Shown here: positions 49,647 through 60,000 of the stretch, in pieces
How positions within the stretch are numbered: the first letter of the stretch is position 1
Layout: each line of letters starts with the position of its first letter
Source of the DNA: Jaenimonas drosophilae
Lineage: Eukaryota; Euglenozoa; Kinetoplastea; Trypanosomatida; Trypanosomatidae
Reading direction: 5' to 3'
Length of the DNA: 64,000 bases
Assembly: GCA_030849065.1 (NCBI GenBank)
Contig: JASAON010001597.1
Span: forward strand, 1-64,000
Position numbers and translations under genes: made by a program
The notes under the pieces: generated by a model
What the model was told of the DNA's origin: nothing
The model's database searches: none
Seen by the model: only the letters and a program-made list of their open reading frames with translations

Positions 49647-50384
49647 GCACACATCATCCACATGAGAGAGAGAGAGAGAGATGATTATGATGATGATGGG
49701 GAAAAGAGGAATGAAGTGGGGATTGGCAGCACACACAAGCGAAGCCACGTTGAACACCGATGGGGAAGTGGTACACGACTACAAACCCTTCTTGTGGCTT
49801 GCTCATCACTATTTGCATCACCGCAACCTCCTCCTGGGCTATTGTGGAGGTTGTTGATGGGGTGCGAAAAAAATGGCAGATGACGCCACAGAGAAAAACT
49901 GGTTGGTCGTGCGTCATCGCCGCAGGCATGCCCTGTTGTGATGAAGGGAGGCGGGATGGGGGAGCTCGTTGATTTTTCTATAACCCTCACAGCTCCTCCG
50001 CCCCCTTCGTAGCCTCACCAGCTGAGCTCCTACAACACATTTTGCTCACTCTCTCTCTCTCTCTCCACACGTAGACGCACGCACCAATGAACGTCTTCTT
50101 TTTTTTATTACTTGAAACGTGACTGACGCCTGACAAGGTCAACATGATTGTTGTTGATGTAACGCGTCTTTTGTGTGTTGTGTTACCCATCATCATTTCC
50201 TCCTTCTTCTTGTTTTTGTTGTGTTCGTAGATATCAATTCGGCGTCGTGATTTGTGGCAGTCTTATTCTCTCCCTCCTCTTCCATCCACATTATCATCTT
50301 CATCATCATCATCATTGGTGGGTTGCCGCACACATTTGCACCTCTTACGCAATCGTAAAAAAAAAAACACCACCATTCGCAACC
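49647..50384 (+). other. 738-bp spacer
   Basis: It starts with a (GA)n run at 49664-49680 and contains an 8-bp perfect inverted repeat (GATGACGC at 49879-49886, GCGTCATC at 49911-49918). A CT-run lies near 50049-50064, CAT repeats near 50297-50313 and an A11 run at 50357-50367 before the next ATG. Small frames have no domain signal. Confidence 0.6.
49664..49680 (+). repeat. (GA)n microsatellite
   Basis: A perfect run of 17 bases just past the stop codon of the thioredoxin-fold gene. Confidence 0.85.
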
Positions 50385-51353
50385 ATGTCAGATGAGTTGT
50401 ACGCCAAGCTCCACACCCTCACCCCACTAGACCTGAAGCAGCTCTCACGTCAGCAGAAGCTCGAGCTGATTCAACGCCATCGCGCCAGTGGAGCTCGCAA
50501 CTCCAACGCCATTCTCTTCCTCTCCACCGATCTTCTTGCCGGCGGTGCACGCGGTCTCAGCAGCAGTGAGCTCTACGATGTGTATGAGCAAACGCTCATC
50601 GCCTCCCTCGACTGTGGCAAGCTAGACAACGCCAAGACCTATCTCAATCTTCTGGAGAAGCGCTTTGGCCGCAAGTCGGTTCGCGTGAATTATGTACGAG
50701 GCCTCTGCCTGGAAGCGGAGGGGAAGTACGCCGAGGCCAAGGTGCTCTACGAAGAACACGTTCGCAGTGAGGCACCAACAGACGCCTTCACCGTCAAGCG
50801 TCTCGCCGCAATGCTAAAATCGGAGGGCAAGTACAAGGAGGCCATCCACGTGTTGGAGTCGGAGAAGCACTACACCGATGCAGAAGGTGCCAAGTACAGC
50901 TACCTTGATATCCACCGCAGCAACTCCACCGACGTCTATCATGAGCTCAGCGCGCTGTACTTCCTCTGTGGTGATGTGCCCAAGGCAATGTACTACGAGG
51001 AGGAGGCCTTGTTGTTTGATATCGATAACTACGTGCTACACAACCGCCTCGGTGAGCTCGCCTTCATCTCCAAGGATCTTCATCGCAGCACCGTTGAGTA
51101 CTCACAATCGCTGCTCCTGAATCCGGCAGAAAATAACAGCCGCGCTGCCTATGGATTGTGGCTCTCCGCCAATGAGAGTCTCCGCGCGCATGCGTCAGGT
51201 ACGTTGAAGTACGATGATGAGCGGGATCTCACGCAGATGCAGGAGTTACGTGAGTTTGCCGCACAAACGCTGAAGCGCATGTACGCCGGCTCCACCATGA
51301 CAGCAGATTTGGAGTCTTTTCTTAGTGGAGAGGTCGCTGCATCTAAGAAGTAG
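50385..51353 (+). CDS. EMC2: ER membrane complex subunit 2 (EMC2), TPR protein
   Basis: 322 residues from ATG 50385, which follows an A-run. The protein is an all-helical TPR solenoid. YDVYEQTLIASLDCGKLDNAK matches the EMC2 opening repeat (YEQ-x-x-IAALD), followed by RVNYVRGLCLEAEGKYAEA, a VKRLAAMLKSEGKYKEAI repeat, DVYHELSALYFLCGDVPKA and a final NNSRAAYGLWLSA, the EMC2 signature N-x-RALFGL. EMC2 is the cytosolic scaffold of the ER membrane complex that inserts moderately hydrophobic and tail-anchored transmembrane segments. Length (human 297) and order fit. Nothing looks missing. Confidence 0.88.
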   Translation: MSDELYAKLHTLTPLDLKQLSRQQKLELIQRHRASGARNSNAILFLSTDLLAGGARGLSSSELYDVYEQTLIASLDCGKLDNAKTYLNLLEKRFGRKSVRVNYVRGLCLEAEGKYAEAKVLYEEHVRSEAPTDAFTVKRLAAMLKSEGKYKEAIHVLESEKHYTDAEGAKYSYLDIHRSNSTDVYHELSALYFLCGDVPKAMYYEEEALLFDIDNYVLHNRLGELAFISKDLHRSTVEYSQSLLLNPAENNSRAAYGLWLSANESLRAHASGTLKYDDERDLTQMQELREFAAQTLKRMYAGSTMTADLESFLSGEVAASKK

Positions 51354-52038
51354 ATGAATTTAGGCATTCATCGCCATCATCAACAACATCGTCGCGTTGC
51401 GTGGACGCCTGACGTTGGTGGATCTCATTTTGGAGAGGGGAAGTGGAGAAGGAGCATCATGGATCTCCATTCGTGAAGATCTTCCTCGCTTCTCCATCAC
51501 CACCCGCACGTGAGTTAGCCCCCACAACTACTACATCCACACACAACAGACGTCATCCGCAATATGGATGCATCACCTCCACTTAAGCACACACACTCCC
51601 TACTCCACGTATTCAACCCCGACGGAAGGCCAGCTAAGGTTGCGATGATGGGCTGACGTGCGTCTAATCACTGGATGGCACACACATATTCACTCATTGC
51701 TACTCCAATCTCTCTCTGTCATGATGAAGATACTTGCATCTTTTCTTTTTTGTTGTTGTTCTCATACTCTTTCGTTCATGATGATGGTGAAGGAGTGTTG
51801 CCGTGAAAGTGGCGACGCTTCGCTCCACGTACGTGTGGTGTTGCTGTTGAGGCACACAACTGATTGGCCAAAACACCACACATAGATATTCACTTGAAGA
51901 AAAACACACGCACAAACATCTTCCAAGGCAATTCCATCGCTTGGTGTATCAGTATTAGATAGAGGTTGGTGCTGAGCTGTACGATTGCGGTCATTTAGGC
52001 CAGCGCAACAACATTTACATCATCATCATCACCTACGC
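51354..52038 (+). other. 685-bp spacer
   Basis: Mixed sequence with pyrimidine-rich patches (about 51705-51720), T/G-rich stretches near 51739-51757 and CAT repeats immediately before the next ATG. Short frames have no domain signal. Confidence 0.55.
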
Positions 52039-53307
52039 ATGAGCATTTCGACGGCAACGCAATCAACCTCCGCCGAGGCGGCCCGGCGGAGTGTGGATGA
52101 GGCGGCGGCTGAAGTGGAGATGGAGGCACCACTGCATGCCTCTCGTTCCGAGGTGAAGCGTAGCGTCAAGGCTCACACCACCTCCTCCACCAACAAACTG
52201 CATGAAGGACGTGCCAGTGATGGTGTTGGCTCTGCTCCAGCAGGTGCCCCACACAACACGAAGATTGGCGTAAATGATGATGATGCATGTGGGATGGATA
52301 TCCGCCAAACCACAGAATACCGCGCGGCGTGGGATCTGGAGCTTTGGAAGGCCATCCAAGCAGACCGCTTTCGTAAGCAGGTGGAGGCTCAACGTACACG
52401 TGCGACGGGTGCGCTGACTAAATCCATCAAGGAGGCGGAAAAGAATCATCGCCAACGGTGGGCAGCGCGGGAGGCGGTCGTGGCGAAACGCGAGGATAAG
52501 CTCAAGCAGGATGAAGCTCAGCTTCAGCAACGGCTGCAGCGCATGTCGGAGATGGAGAAGGACCTTCGTCGCACACGTCAGCAGCTCCTGGATGCACAGA
52601 AACGTGTGGAGGAGGAGGTACGAGCACAGGTACGTCGAGCGAATGAGGATATCTCGCACAGGTCAAAGATGCTGCAGGAGCGCGTGAAGTCGGCGGAGGC
52701 CCTCGCCCAACGTGCGGACGAACGTCAACGTGTAGCCCAGGCGGAGTACCTCACCTTGTATGAGCAATTCAATGCCTATCGAACCAAACAACTCATTGGT
52801 GGAGGTGGCGGAGGTGGTGATGATGGTAGCATGGCAATGACCTCCACGGCCTACATGGACCGGATGCGAGCCCAACACCTCGAGGAGCAGCGTGTGCAGC
52901 TGGAGGGGATGCAGCAGCGCCATGATGGTGAGCTCCGTGTGGCACATCAACGTTGTCGGGAGTTGGAGGAGCAGAATCAACGCCTGACCGCTGCCCTCGC
53001 ACGTAGGCGCGAGCAGCTCCGCGCCGCCACCACACAGGGCCGTTCCAGCAGCCCAACGGGGCAGCGTTTGGAAGATGGAGATCCTCTTCACGGCCGCGAG
53101 CATTCCGTACATCGTGTGGCCCACCTGACGACAGAGATTGAGCGGCTCAAGGCGGAGCGGGAGAATCTTCTCTGTGGCAGCGCAGGGGCGGTTGGTGAGG
53201 ATGATCTCATCATTCACCGCCTGGATGAACGTGTGGAGGTGTTGGAGGAGGAGCGCAGGCACTTGACGAGTGTGGGTGGCCAGCCTGGAAGTATCGATCG
53301 ATCATAA
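52039..53307 (+). CDS. Coiled-coil protein resembling the CEP120 C-terminal region
   Basis: 422 residues from the first in-frame ATG. Residues 1-95 are low-complexity. At about 97-112 AAWDLELWKAIQADRFRKQ resembles the opening of the CEP120 coiled coil (E-L-E-L-W-K-x-x-Q-E-x-x-F). A long charged coiled coil follows to about 252, with a Gly-rich break near 255, then more coiled coil to the end. CEP120 is a centriole-elongation protein with N-terminal C2 domains, and these are absent here. A basal-body role is therefore plausible but not shown; generic coiled coils can look alike. It ends in a short GSIDRS tail. Confidence 0.55.
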   Translation: MSISTATQSTSAEAARRSVDEAAAEVEMEAPLHASRSEVKRSVKAHTTSSTNKLHEGRASDGVGSAPAGAPHNTKIGVNDDDACGMDIRQTTEYRAAWDLELWKAIQADRFRKQVEAQRTRATGALTKSIKEAEKNHRQRWAAREAVVAKREDKLKQDEAQLQQRLQRMSEMEKDLRRTRQQLLDAQKRVEEEVRAQVRRANEDISHRSKMLQERVKSAEALAQRADERQRVAQAEYLTLYEQFNAYRTKQLIGGGGGGGDDGSMAMTSTAYMDRMRAQHLEEQRVQLEGMQQRHDGELRVAHQRCRELEEQNQRLTAALARRREQLRAATTQGRSSSPTGQRLEDGDPLHGREHSVHRVAHLTTEIERLKAERENLLCGSAGAVGEDDLIIHRLDERVEVLEEERRHLTSVGGQPGSIDRS

Positions 53308-53673
53308 AGATCATCATCATCATGATCATTGCCATCATGGAAGGATGCAGTGCATTTAGAGATTTGCTGCTGCTAATGATGATGATGATGATGATGTTTC
53401 AGATTTGGTCGTTGGCGCGTCTGTTGTGTAGATTGTTGTAGATGCCGCCGCTCATGATTTCAGAAGAGAAACACACAATCATCAGCACCCAAGAAGATTC
53501 ACGCATCGCATGTATGTGACGCTGATGTCTCGATGAAACGCACGACTTGAGACAACTGCCATGAATATTCTTCATCTCTCGCATCCTCCTTTTCTTCCTG
53601 CCGTAGAGATTCCGGTGTTGTGTGCATATCAAGCCCACCTCCACACATCAACATCAATCAAGATTCATTGATC
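53308..53673 (+). other. 366-bp spacer with an ATG/GAT repeat
   Basis: A (GAT)n run of 21 bases lies at 53376-53396. Pyrimidine-rich sequence at about 53575-53600 (CTCGCATCCTCCTTTTCTTCC) is followed by TAG, a likely acceptor for the next gene. No gene seen. Confidence 0.6.
53376..53396 (+). repeat. (ATG)n trinucleotide repeat
   Basis: Seven tandem ATG units in non-coding sequence. The same repeat encodes poly-Asp in the following gene. Confidence 0.85.
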
Positions 53674-55428
53674 ATGAATATTTTTGCCAGCGATGCAGTG
53701 CTCTTCCGTCGTGGAGTACACCCACGCGGTGCCGATGATGATGATGATGATGTGATGGGTGCGCCACAAGCGGCCACCACCACCGCTGCTTTGGCCTCCG
53801 CCTTGACTACCTCCGCCTCTCCGCTGTCGCGCTCATCACGTGCAGGACGGCCATACCCCGATGCGCCATACTACGGCGTGTTGAAGGAACTGGAGCTGTG
53901 GGTGGATGTGTTAGTGCCTCCACGTACAAACCAAAAACAGAAGCTGGCGAGCTCCACTGAGGGGCATCTTCCGCGACGCACCAACGCTGCCCACGCCTTC
54001 ACACGCCTTCCCATGATGCACGAGCATCTTGAGGATGTAGTACGTCGCCATGGCAACGTGTATTTTCTTGGCAGTCAGCCAATTATGCAGAATGCGGCAC
54101 TCGCCGGTGGTGAGTTGGGTGGGCCCCCACCAACCGCATCCGCTATACCTGCTCGATCTGCATCTCCATCCAACACGATGACCACCTCACTCGCCTACTC
54201 CATCTACATCAACGGGTTGAATGAGCTCTTCAGAAGCTTTTGCCGTCTTCGTGATGCAGCACGCTCGGCGGAATCATCATCATCATCTGTGCCGGCAGAT
54301 GTGCTTTATGTACGCATCATTGCCCATCCACGATGGAAAGATGTGGATGTTATGTTGTGCGTCGAGAAGGGACGACTGCTGCTCTATCTCAGCGCGAGCT
54401 CCAAGACCACCCAACAACACCTAAGCGCACAGGCAGAGCGTTTGGGTGTGGAGATGGCGTGGCTGGCTGGGGCGGCACTCCTTACGGAGCCCACCTTGTT
54501 GGCGCATGATGCACCCAACCCCGTTCTTGTTGTGTTTGTGGTCTTTCTTCACTTGGAGCTGACGAACAACGTCATCTCCACACATGCGCGGCAGTCGGCG
54601 GAGTTGGGGGCGGCTGTGCCAGCCCCGCTGGAGGAGGTACTCCACGGCTTTCAGGTTGAGGTGCTCTCATCGATTGCGTTCAGCGGGGCGGAGCTCCATC
54701 GGCCACAGCTACGCCTCGTCTCGAATTCCATTCGTGCCCGTATCGCTGGCGATGTGGAGGTCAGCGAGGCCAACGAAGGGGTGAGCAGCGTTGATGATGA
54801 TGATGTAGGTGGGCGGAGGATCACCACGCCCGCCGCAGTACGTCGTCTTGTGTGGAGATTGTGTGGGCCGGTACATGTGCTCCATCCGCGACTGCTGCAG
54901 GCCTTGGTGTGTTGCTTGGTGGAGGAGTGCAAACTCAGCGCCTTCTCCTTGTGGGTGGCGGGTGATGCAACACGATCACTGGGCATGGCGCGGTTGGCAA
55001 AGGTGGATGGGGGCGGAGATGTTTCTGGCCTCCACTACCTCACCGGATTGCGTCAACGCGATGCGTGGGTAGCACATGGATCGAGCTCCTTATCATGGTT
55101 GAGCTACAGCCGTCTGAGCTCTCAGCTATGGATCGATGCAGCAGAACGTCGCCGTGTTGCTCGAGCTGCTGCTGCGGGCCAGGCTGGAACAGGAGAGGAG
55201 AAAGACGAGCACGTGGCAGATGGTGATGATGATGATGATGATGTTGAGTGCGAATTCCATCTCCGCGGAATTCACTACGACCGACCCACGCACAAATGTG
55301 ATGCTGGAAAGAAGCGAGAACGTGATGATGATGATGATGATGATGATGAGGGTGTGGCGCACTTTTTCATGGATGTGGAGATTTCGCGCATCATGAATTA
55401 TGGCGACGGTGATGTGCTCCTGCCATGA
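53674..55428 (+). CDS. Unrecognised 584-aa protein with poly-Asp tracts
   Basis: First in-frame ATG at 53674. It carries three Asp-runs encoded by GAT repeats (near residues 21-26, 528 and 550). A globular part runs from about 65 to 500: YYGVLKELELWVDVLVPP, YSIYINGLNELFRSF, a strand-rich stretch with DVLYVRIIAHPRWKDVDVMLCV, and LLYLSASSKTTQQHL. No signal peptide or membrane helix is clear; a hydrophobic stretch near 290-305 (PVLVVFVVFLHLEL) could be a buried strand. The C-terminus has EFHLRGIHYDRPTHKCDAGKK then VAHFFMDVEISRIMNYG. I do not recognise it. The stop at 55428 is 175 bp before the next ATG. Confidence 0.7.
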   Translation: MNIFASDAVLFRRGVHPRGADDDDDDVMGAPQAATTTAALASALTTSASPLSRSSRAGRPYPDAPYYGVLKELELWVDVLVPPRTNQKQKLASSTEGHLPRRTNAAHAFTRLPMMHEHLEDVVRRHGNVYFLGSQPIMQNAALAGGELGGPPPTASAIPARSASPSNTMTTSLAYSIYINGLNELFRSFCRLRDAARSAESSSSSVPADVLYVRIIAHPRWKDVDVMLCVEKGRLLLYLSASSKTTQQHLSAQAERLGVEMAWLAGAALLTEPTLLAHDAPNPVLVVFVVFLHLELTNNVISTHARQSAELGAAVPAPLEEVLHGFQVEVLSSIAFSGAELHRPQLRLVSNSIRARIAGDVEVSEANEGVSSVDDDDVGGRRITTPAAVRRLVWRLCGPVHVLHPRLLQALVCCLVEECKLSAFSLWVAGDATRSLGMARLAKVDGGGDVSGLHYLTGLRQRDAWVAHGSSSLSWLSYSRLSSQLWIDAAERRRVARAAAAGQAGTGEEKDEHVADGDDDDDDVECEFHLRGIHYDRPTHKCDAGKKRERDDDDDDDDEGVAHFFMDVEISRIMNYGDGDVLLP

Positions 55429-55603
55429 TCCAGTCCGTGCTTCAACCGTTCACGTTGCTTGCATCCATGGAGCCACAAACACTACAGCCCACAATATATG
55501 TGCTTCCCCCAATGTGGTTCTACACTACTCATATTTTGTTCTTCATCATCATCACTTCTACCATGTTGTAGCGGATAGGTCATCATCATCAACACCCCCA
55601 GGA

Positions 55604-56854
55604 ATGATGTCAAGGACTTCTTCTCTCAAGTGTTTGCTCGCAGCGGTGCTCCTTCTTGCATGCGTGGAGCTCTGCAACGCCACCACCTACGTCGTGGTGG
55701 ATTCCGACGGAAGTGTTGAAGATAGTGCCGCCCTCATCACCATGCTACAACAGGCCCATCATCATGGCACCTCGGTCCAGCTGCTCTCCGTGAGTGGGGC
55801 CACGTGGGGCTACGGCAGCAGTGCCACATACAACTACTGCCAGATCAGCCGTCTCTCCGCCTATGCCCTGGGTAGCAGCTTCGCCACCGCCCTTGGCCGC
55901 CCCACCTCCATCTCCGACGGGTACAACCAAAGCACGTTGATGCGCGGTTGTCATTGCAGCCAAGGATTCCCGCGCACACCGCAGGAGGCGAAGGAGCGCA
56001 ACATGGCCTACGCACGTGCCGATGTAAGTGCCGCCTTTGGGGCTGCGCCACGCATTCCATCCAACGCCGGTGAGTCCAAGGCGGTGTGCTCCGCCACCCC
56101 AGATGCCGCCATGCAGGAGCTCCTGCACATCATTCAAGGGCTTCGTGTTGGTGTAGATCGCATCGTCTATCTTCAGTACGGCAGTGCCACCAACCTCGCC
56201 GCCTTCCTCAGCTTCTTGAAGGCCAGCGCGAGCACCGCGGTGGTGAGCCGCTTCGTTTCATCGACGGAGGTGCATGTGGTGGAGATGGGCTACAGCGCGG
56301 GGGCAGATCAGGTGGCGATGCAGCAGCTTCTCGATGCCACGGAGCTGGAGCTGCATCTCTACCCGCCATCCTTCTTCGCCCCCTCCAGCTGCCTGAGCGC
56401 CACCCGTTGGCCGACCTTATTTGATGCGTCCGCCGCCCTCCCTCTCGCCGACTGGCTGCAGAAGAGCTGGACGGCCAAGAAGAAGCTCGTCGATGCACGG
56501 GCTGGCCAAGATGCCTTCTTCCGCGAGTGTGGCACGCCACCCTCTTTGGCTGCGCTGTGCTCCACCAACCCCTTCTTTCGCACCCTCTGCACACCATACC
56601 GCACCGTCGCCACTGGCCTACACCTCAGCCTCCACCCTCCTTCGACCACAACGGGGCCCGTTCACTTTCGTGCGTCTGGCTTGAATCTTACCCACCCCAT
56701 CTACTACATGAGTAGCACCGCCAACGCCACGGGATCGCACCAGTACGTGTACACAACACCCGCAGATACCGTCCTTCCTGGCATGTCTGGTGGCTCACTC
56801 GTCTCCAACTTTTGGCAGAAGTGGCCTGCGATGCTTCAGAACCTCTTCCCGTAG
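55604..56854 (+). CDS. Secreted nucleoside-hydrolase-like protein with an altered Asp motif
   Basis: 416 residues from ATG 55604, chosen because a signal peptide (CLLAAVLLLACVELCNA) starts there; an earlier in-frame ATG lies inside the preceding gene. TYVVVDSDGSVEDSAAL (from about 28) corresponds to the D-T-D-P-G-x-D-D calcium and ribose site of inosine-uridine nucleoside hydrolases. D35 and D40 are kept, but the middle Asp is Glu39 and Pro is Gly36. VSGATWGYGS fits the next strand-loop, and YLQYGSATNLAAFL fits the G-P-L-T-N-L-A motif. FDASAAL near 280 may be the late Asp motif. The family cleaves nucleosides to base and ribose for purine salvage. Activity here is uncertain. Confidence 0.65.
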   Translation: MMSRTSSLKCLLAAVLLLACVELCNATTYVVVDSDGSVEDSAALITMLQQAHHHGTSVQLLSVSGATWGYGSSATYNYCQISRLSAYALGSSFATALGRPTSISDGYNQSTLMRGCHCSQGFPRTPQEAKERNMAYARADVSAAFGAAPRIPSNAGESKAVCSATPDAAMQELLHIIQGLRVGVDRIVYLQYGSATNLAAFLSFLKASASTAVVSRFVSSTEVHVVEMGYSAGADQVAMQQLLDATELELHLYPPSFFAPSSCLSATRWPTLFDASAALPLADWLQKSWTAKKKLVDARAGQDAFFRECGTPPSLAALCSTNPFFRTLCTPYRTVATGLHLSLHPPSTTTGPVHFRASGLNLTHPIYYMSSTANATGSHQYVYTTPADTVLPGMSGGSLVSNFWQKWPAMLQNLFP

Positions 56855-57068
56855 GATGTGGTGCCGATGAAGAGATGCAAACACTCTACCATGCACGTAG
56901 GTGGTGCATGTGTTTCTGTGAAAACCTCAACTGCGAAGTAGTACATCTGCCAACAGCTATGCGATCAGCAACCTCTCCTTTGTTTTTCTTCACGATTTAG
57001 GCATACGTGCCATCACAACCGTTGATTTGTGCTCCACATCGTCATTCATTTTAGAGCAGATTTTCATC

Positions 57069-60000
57069 ATGAGTTCATGCATAAACATGCGTGCGGTGGT
57101 GATCATGCTACTACTGATTGCGCACTTCACACTTGTAGCAGCACAGGACCCCATCTATGTGCTCGACATGATGAGCGCCATTAGCACCACCCCGGCCGAG
57201 GCGAGCATCAACCTCGGCTTCAACGAGGCACTACGCGTCGGCATCCTTGCCGCCATGACCGCCGCCAACTTCACCACGACCAACGGCCAGGAGATTATCC
57301 TGATTCCCACCAATCTTACCAGCTCAAGTGATGCGGTGGCGGCGTTGGAGGCGGCGTTGGCCGACCCCACCACCGCCGACCTCATCACCGTCTACGGCCC
57401 CGTGGGCGATGATCCTCTTCAGGCGTTGATGAGCTCAAGTGCGTTGCTCGACCACGACTTAACCTGCTTCGCTCCGGTGACCGGCTCGCGGCAGGTGCGG
57501 GCGGCGTGGTCGCCTCACGTGTACTTCACTTTTGCCAGCCCCACGGTGCACTTCCTCAACGTGCTGCAGTACATTGTCGGAACGATGGCGGTGCGACGCA
57601 TTGGCATGATTTACTTTGACGGATCACAGTTTGGGCCCTTGGAGCTCGAGTCGCTAAACACGCAGTTGGCGAGCATCGACTATGATCCCGCCATCGTCCT
57701 CAGCCCACCTCTCGGAGCCCCACTCGATATGAATCTCATCAATGAGTTCTTGGAGAAGGAGCCCCAAGCAGTGCTCATCTCTTCCTTCTCGAGTGATTCC
57801 CTGCGTATCCTGATGCAGGCCATCCTCCTCGACCCACGAAGCAGTGGGGTGCCCTTCTTCTCCACCACGCTGACGGAGTACGCCCTCACGGAACTCTACG
57901 CTGACCTGGTCGCTGCGGGCTCGGTGGTGGCGGAGGCGAACAAACTCGTCTTCGCCAGCAACTCCCCCTCTCCCTATGACCTTAGCGTGAGTTTCATTAG
58001 CCGCTTTCAGCAAGAAGTCCATGCATACGAACAACACCCCCTTCTTTTTGGCCACAGCGCCTCCCTCTACAACCCACACTACGCGGAGGTGATGCTGATT
58101 GGCTGGACGAGCGCGAAGCTCCTCCTGCGTACATTGAATGATCCTCAATGGACCAGCAGCCGAGCTTCCTACATGAGTGAGCTCTTTGACCAGCGGCAGT
58201 ACCTCCTCGAAGAAGATCTCGTCTACGGTGACTATGGTGGCAACTGCAGTGCCAGTGCTGTGGCCTCTGGTGCAGTGTGCAGCTGCAACTCGGGTGGGCG
58301 TCAGTCCTTCCTAAAGTTCCTCGACCAGACCTTTAACTTCTCCATGACGGAACATTCTGTTGTGAGCATTCCGCGAACGCAGTGTTTGGTAAGTACCACG
58401 GGTGCACTCCTGCACCAATCCACTGCCTTCTTCCTCGTTTCGACCAACGATGCGGTGTCGCAGTACATCTCGGCGGCCATGTTCGCCGCCGCGAGGGCGG
58501 CATCGAGCATCACAGTAAGTGGTATCGATGGGGAGGCCACGGTTCACTTGGCAGAGGTCAGCACCACCTCCAGCCAATATCAAGCGACCTTCAACACCCG
58601 ATTGCGCAACTTCCGTGAAGATATCGTCTTGGGCATGCTGCCCGCCTACGTCTCCGCAACAGATATTCTGGTGCTCGACCCGGTGAGCCCTCAGGCTGTG
58701 GTGGCAGCGGGGGCACGCAACTCCATCTTCCTCATGCCCACCCTTCGGCAGCAGCTCTACGTCTTTGCCGCCTACCAGGCCCAGGTAAAACCCTCTGCCA
58801 TCCACGCCATTCTGCGGAGCACCGAGGCGGAGGTTATCCGGGAAGTGCTGGAGGCCTCTCTCGAGACCTTTGAGCTGGACCTCGACAGCTCCACCTTGCT
58901 GCGGGAGACCGCGCAGATGGATGTTCTCGGTGAAAGGCTCCCAACCTCCGGTACCATCTTCTTTACGGGAGCCACCAACCGCACCGCGGAGAGGGACCTC
59001 ACCTTCCTTATGGAGCAAGTCGCAAGCTACCCACAACTGCAGGTGGTGATGAGCTTTGATGATGTGGCGAGCAACTACAACATTCTACTCCCCATTCTTG
59101 ACGTGGCCGATGATGCCACGCTTCAGCGCATCTTCTTCTGCACAAGCCTCCCACATTGGGGTGATGCACTGAGTACGTCGGAATCTGTGCAGCGCTACCA
59201 CACCCTCATTACGGACCCACTGGAGTGGAGCCCACGTTCGATGCAGGGTTATGTGGTGGAGCAGTTCGCCAAGCGCGTGCTCATCCTCTCCTCTGACCGC
59301 AGTTACGCATCCCTCCTCCGATCCATCTACTCTAATCAAAACTTCATGGTGGATGATCTCTTCTTTGGCCAGTACATGGACGACTGCGATGAGATGCATG
59401 AGTCCTGCGTGCCGTCCAACTACGGTGCCACCAACATCCGCGTGTGGAGTTTTGCCCGAATCACGAACCCACAGGTTCCGGTGACCTTTGGGCCCCTCAC
59501 CCCCGTCTTGACATACACAAGTCGGGCCAAGTCGTCGAAGCTGAGCACAGGAGCGATTGTGGGCATCACCGTTGGTGTGGTGGCAGCCATCGCCATTTTC
59601 ATCATCATCTTACTTCTTGTGTGCTGCTGTTGCTGCTGCAACGGCACACGGCAGCAGAGCAATGCTCCGGCGAAGCCGTCAGAACCCCTCACCCTCCTCT
59701 TCACCGACATTGAAGCGAGCACCACCTTGTGGTCTACCATCCCTCAGTTCATGCCCGAGGCCCTCTCCGCCCATCACCGCATCATTCGCCAGCTCATCGT
59801 CAAGCACCACTGCTACGAAGTGAAAACCATTGGCGATTCCTTCATGATTGCCGCCAAGAACCCCTACACCGCGGCGCTCCTCGCACAGGACATTCAACAC
59901 GCCCTCTTCCGCCACGACTGGAAATCGACGAACTGCGACCAAATCTATCTGAACATGGAGGAGGATATGGCAGAGATGGATGCCGACTTCATCCTCACCG

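Noticed and set aside
55400..55603. Upstream in-frame ATG for the nucleoside-hydrolase-like gene
   Set aside because: It overlaps the end of the preceding gene and would bury the signal peptide 68 residues inside the chain.
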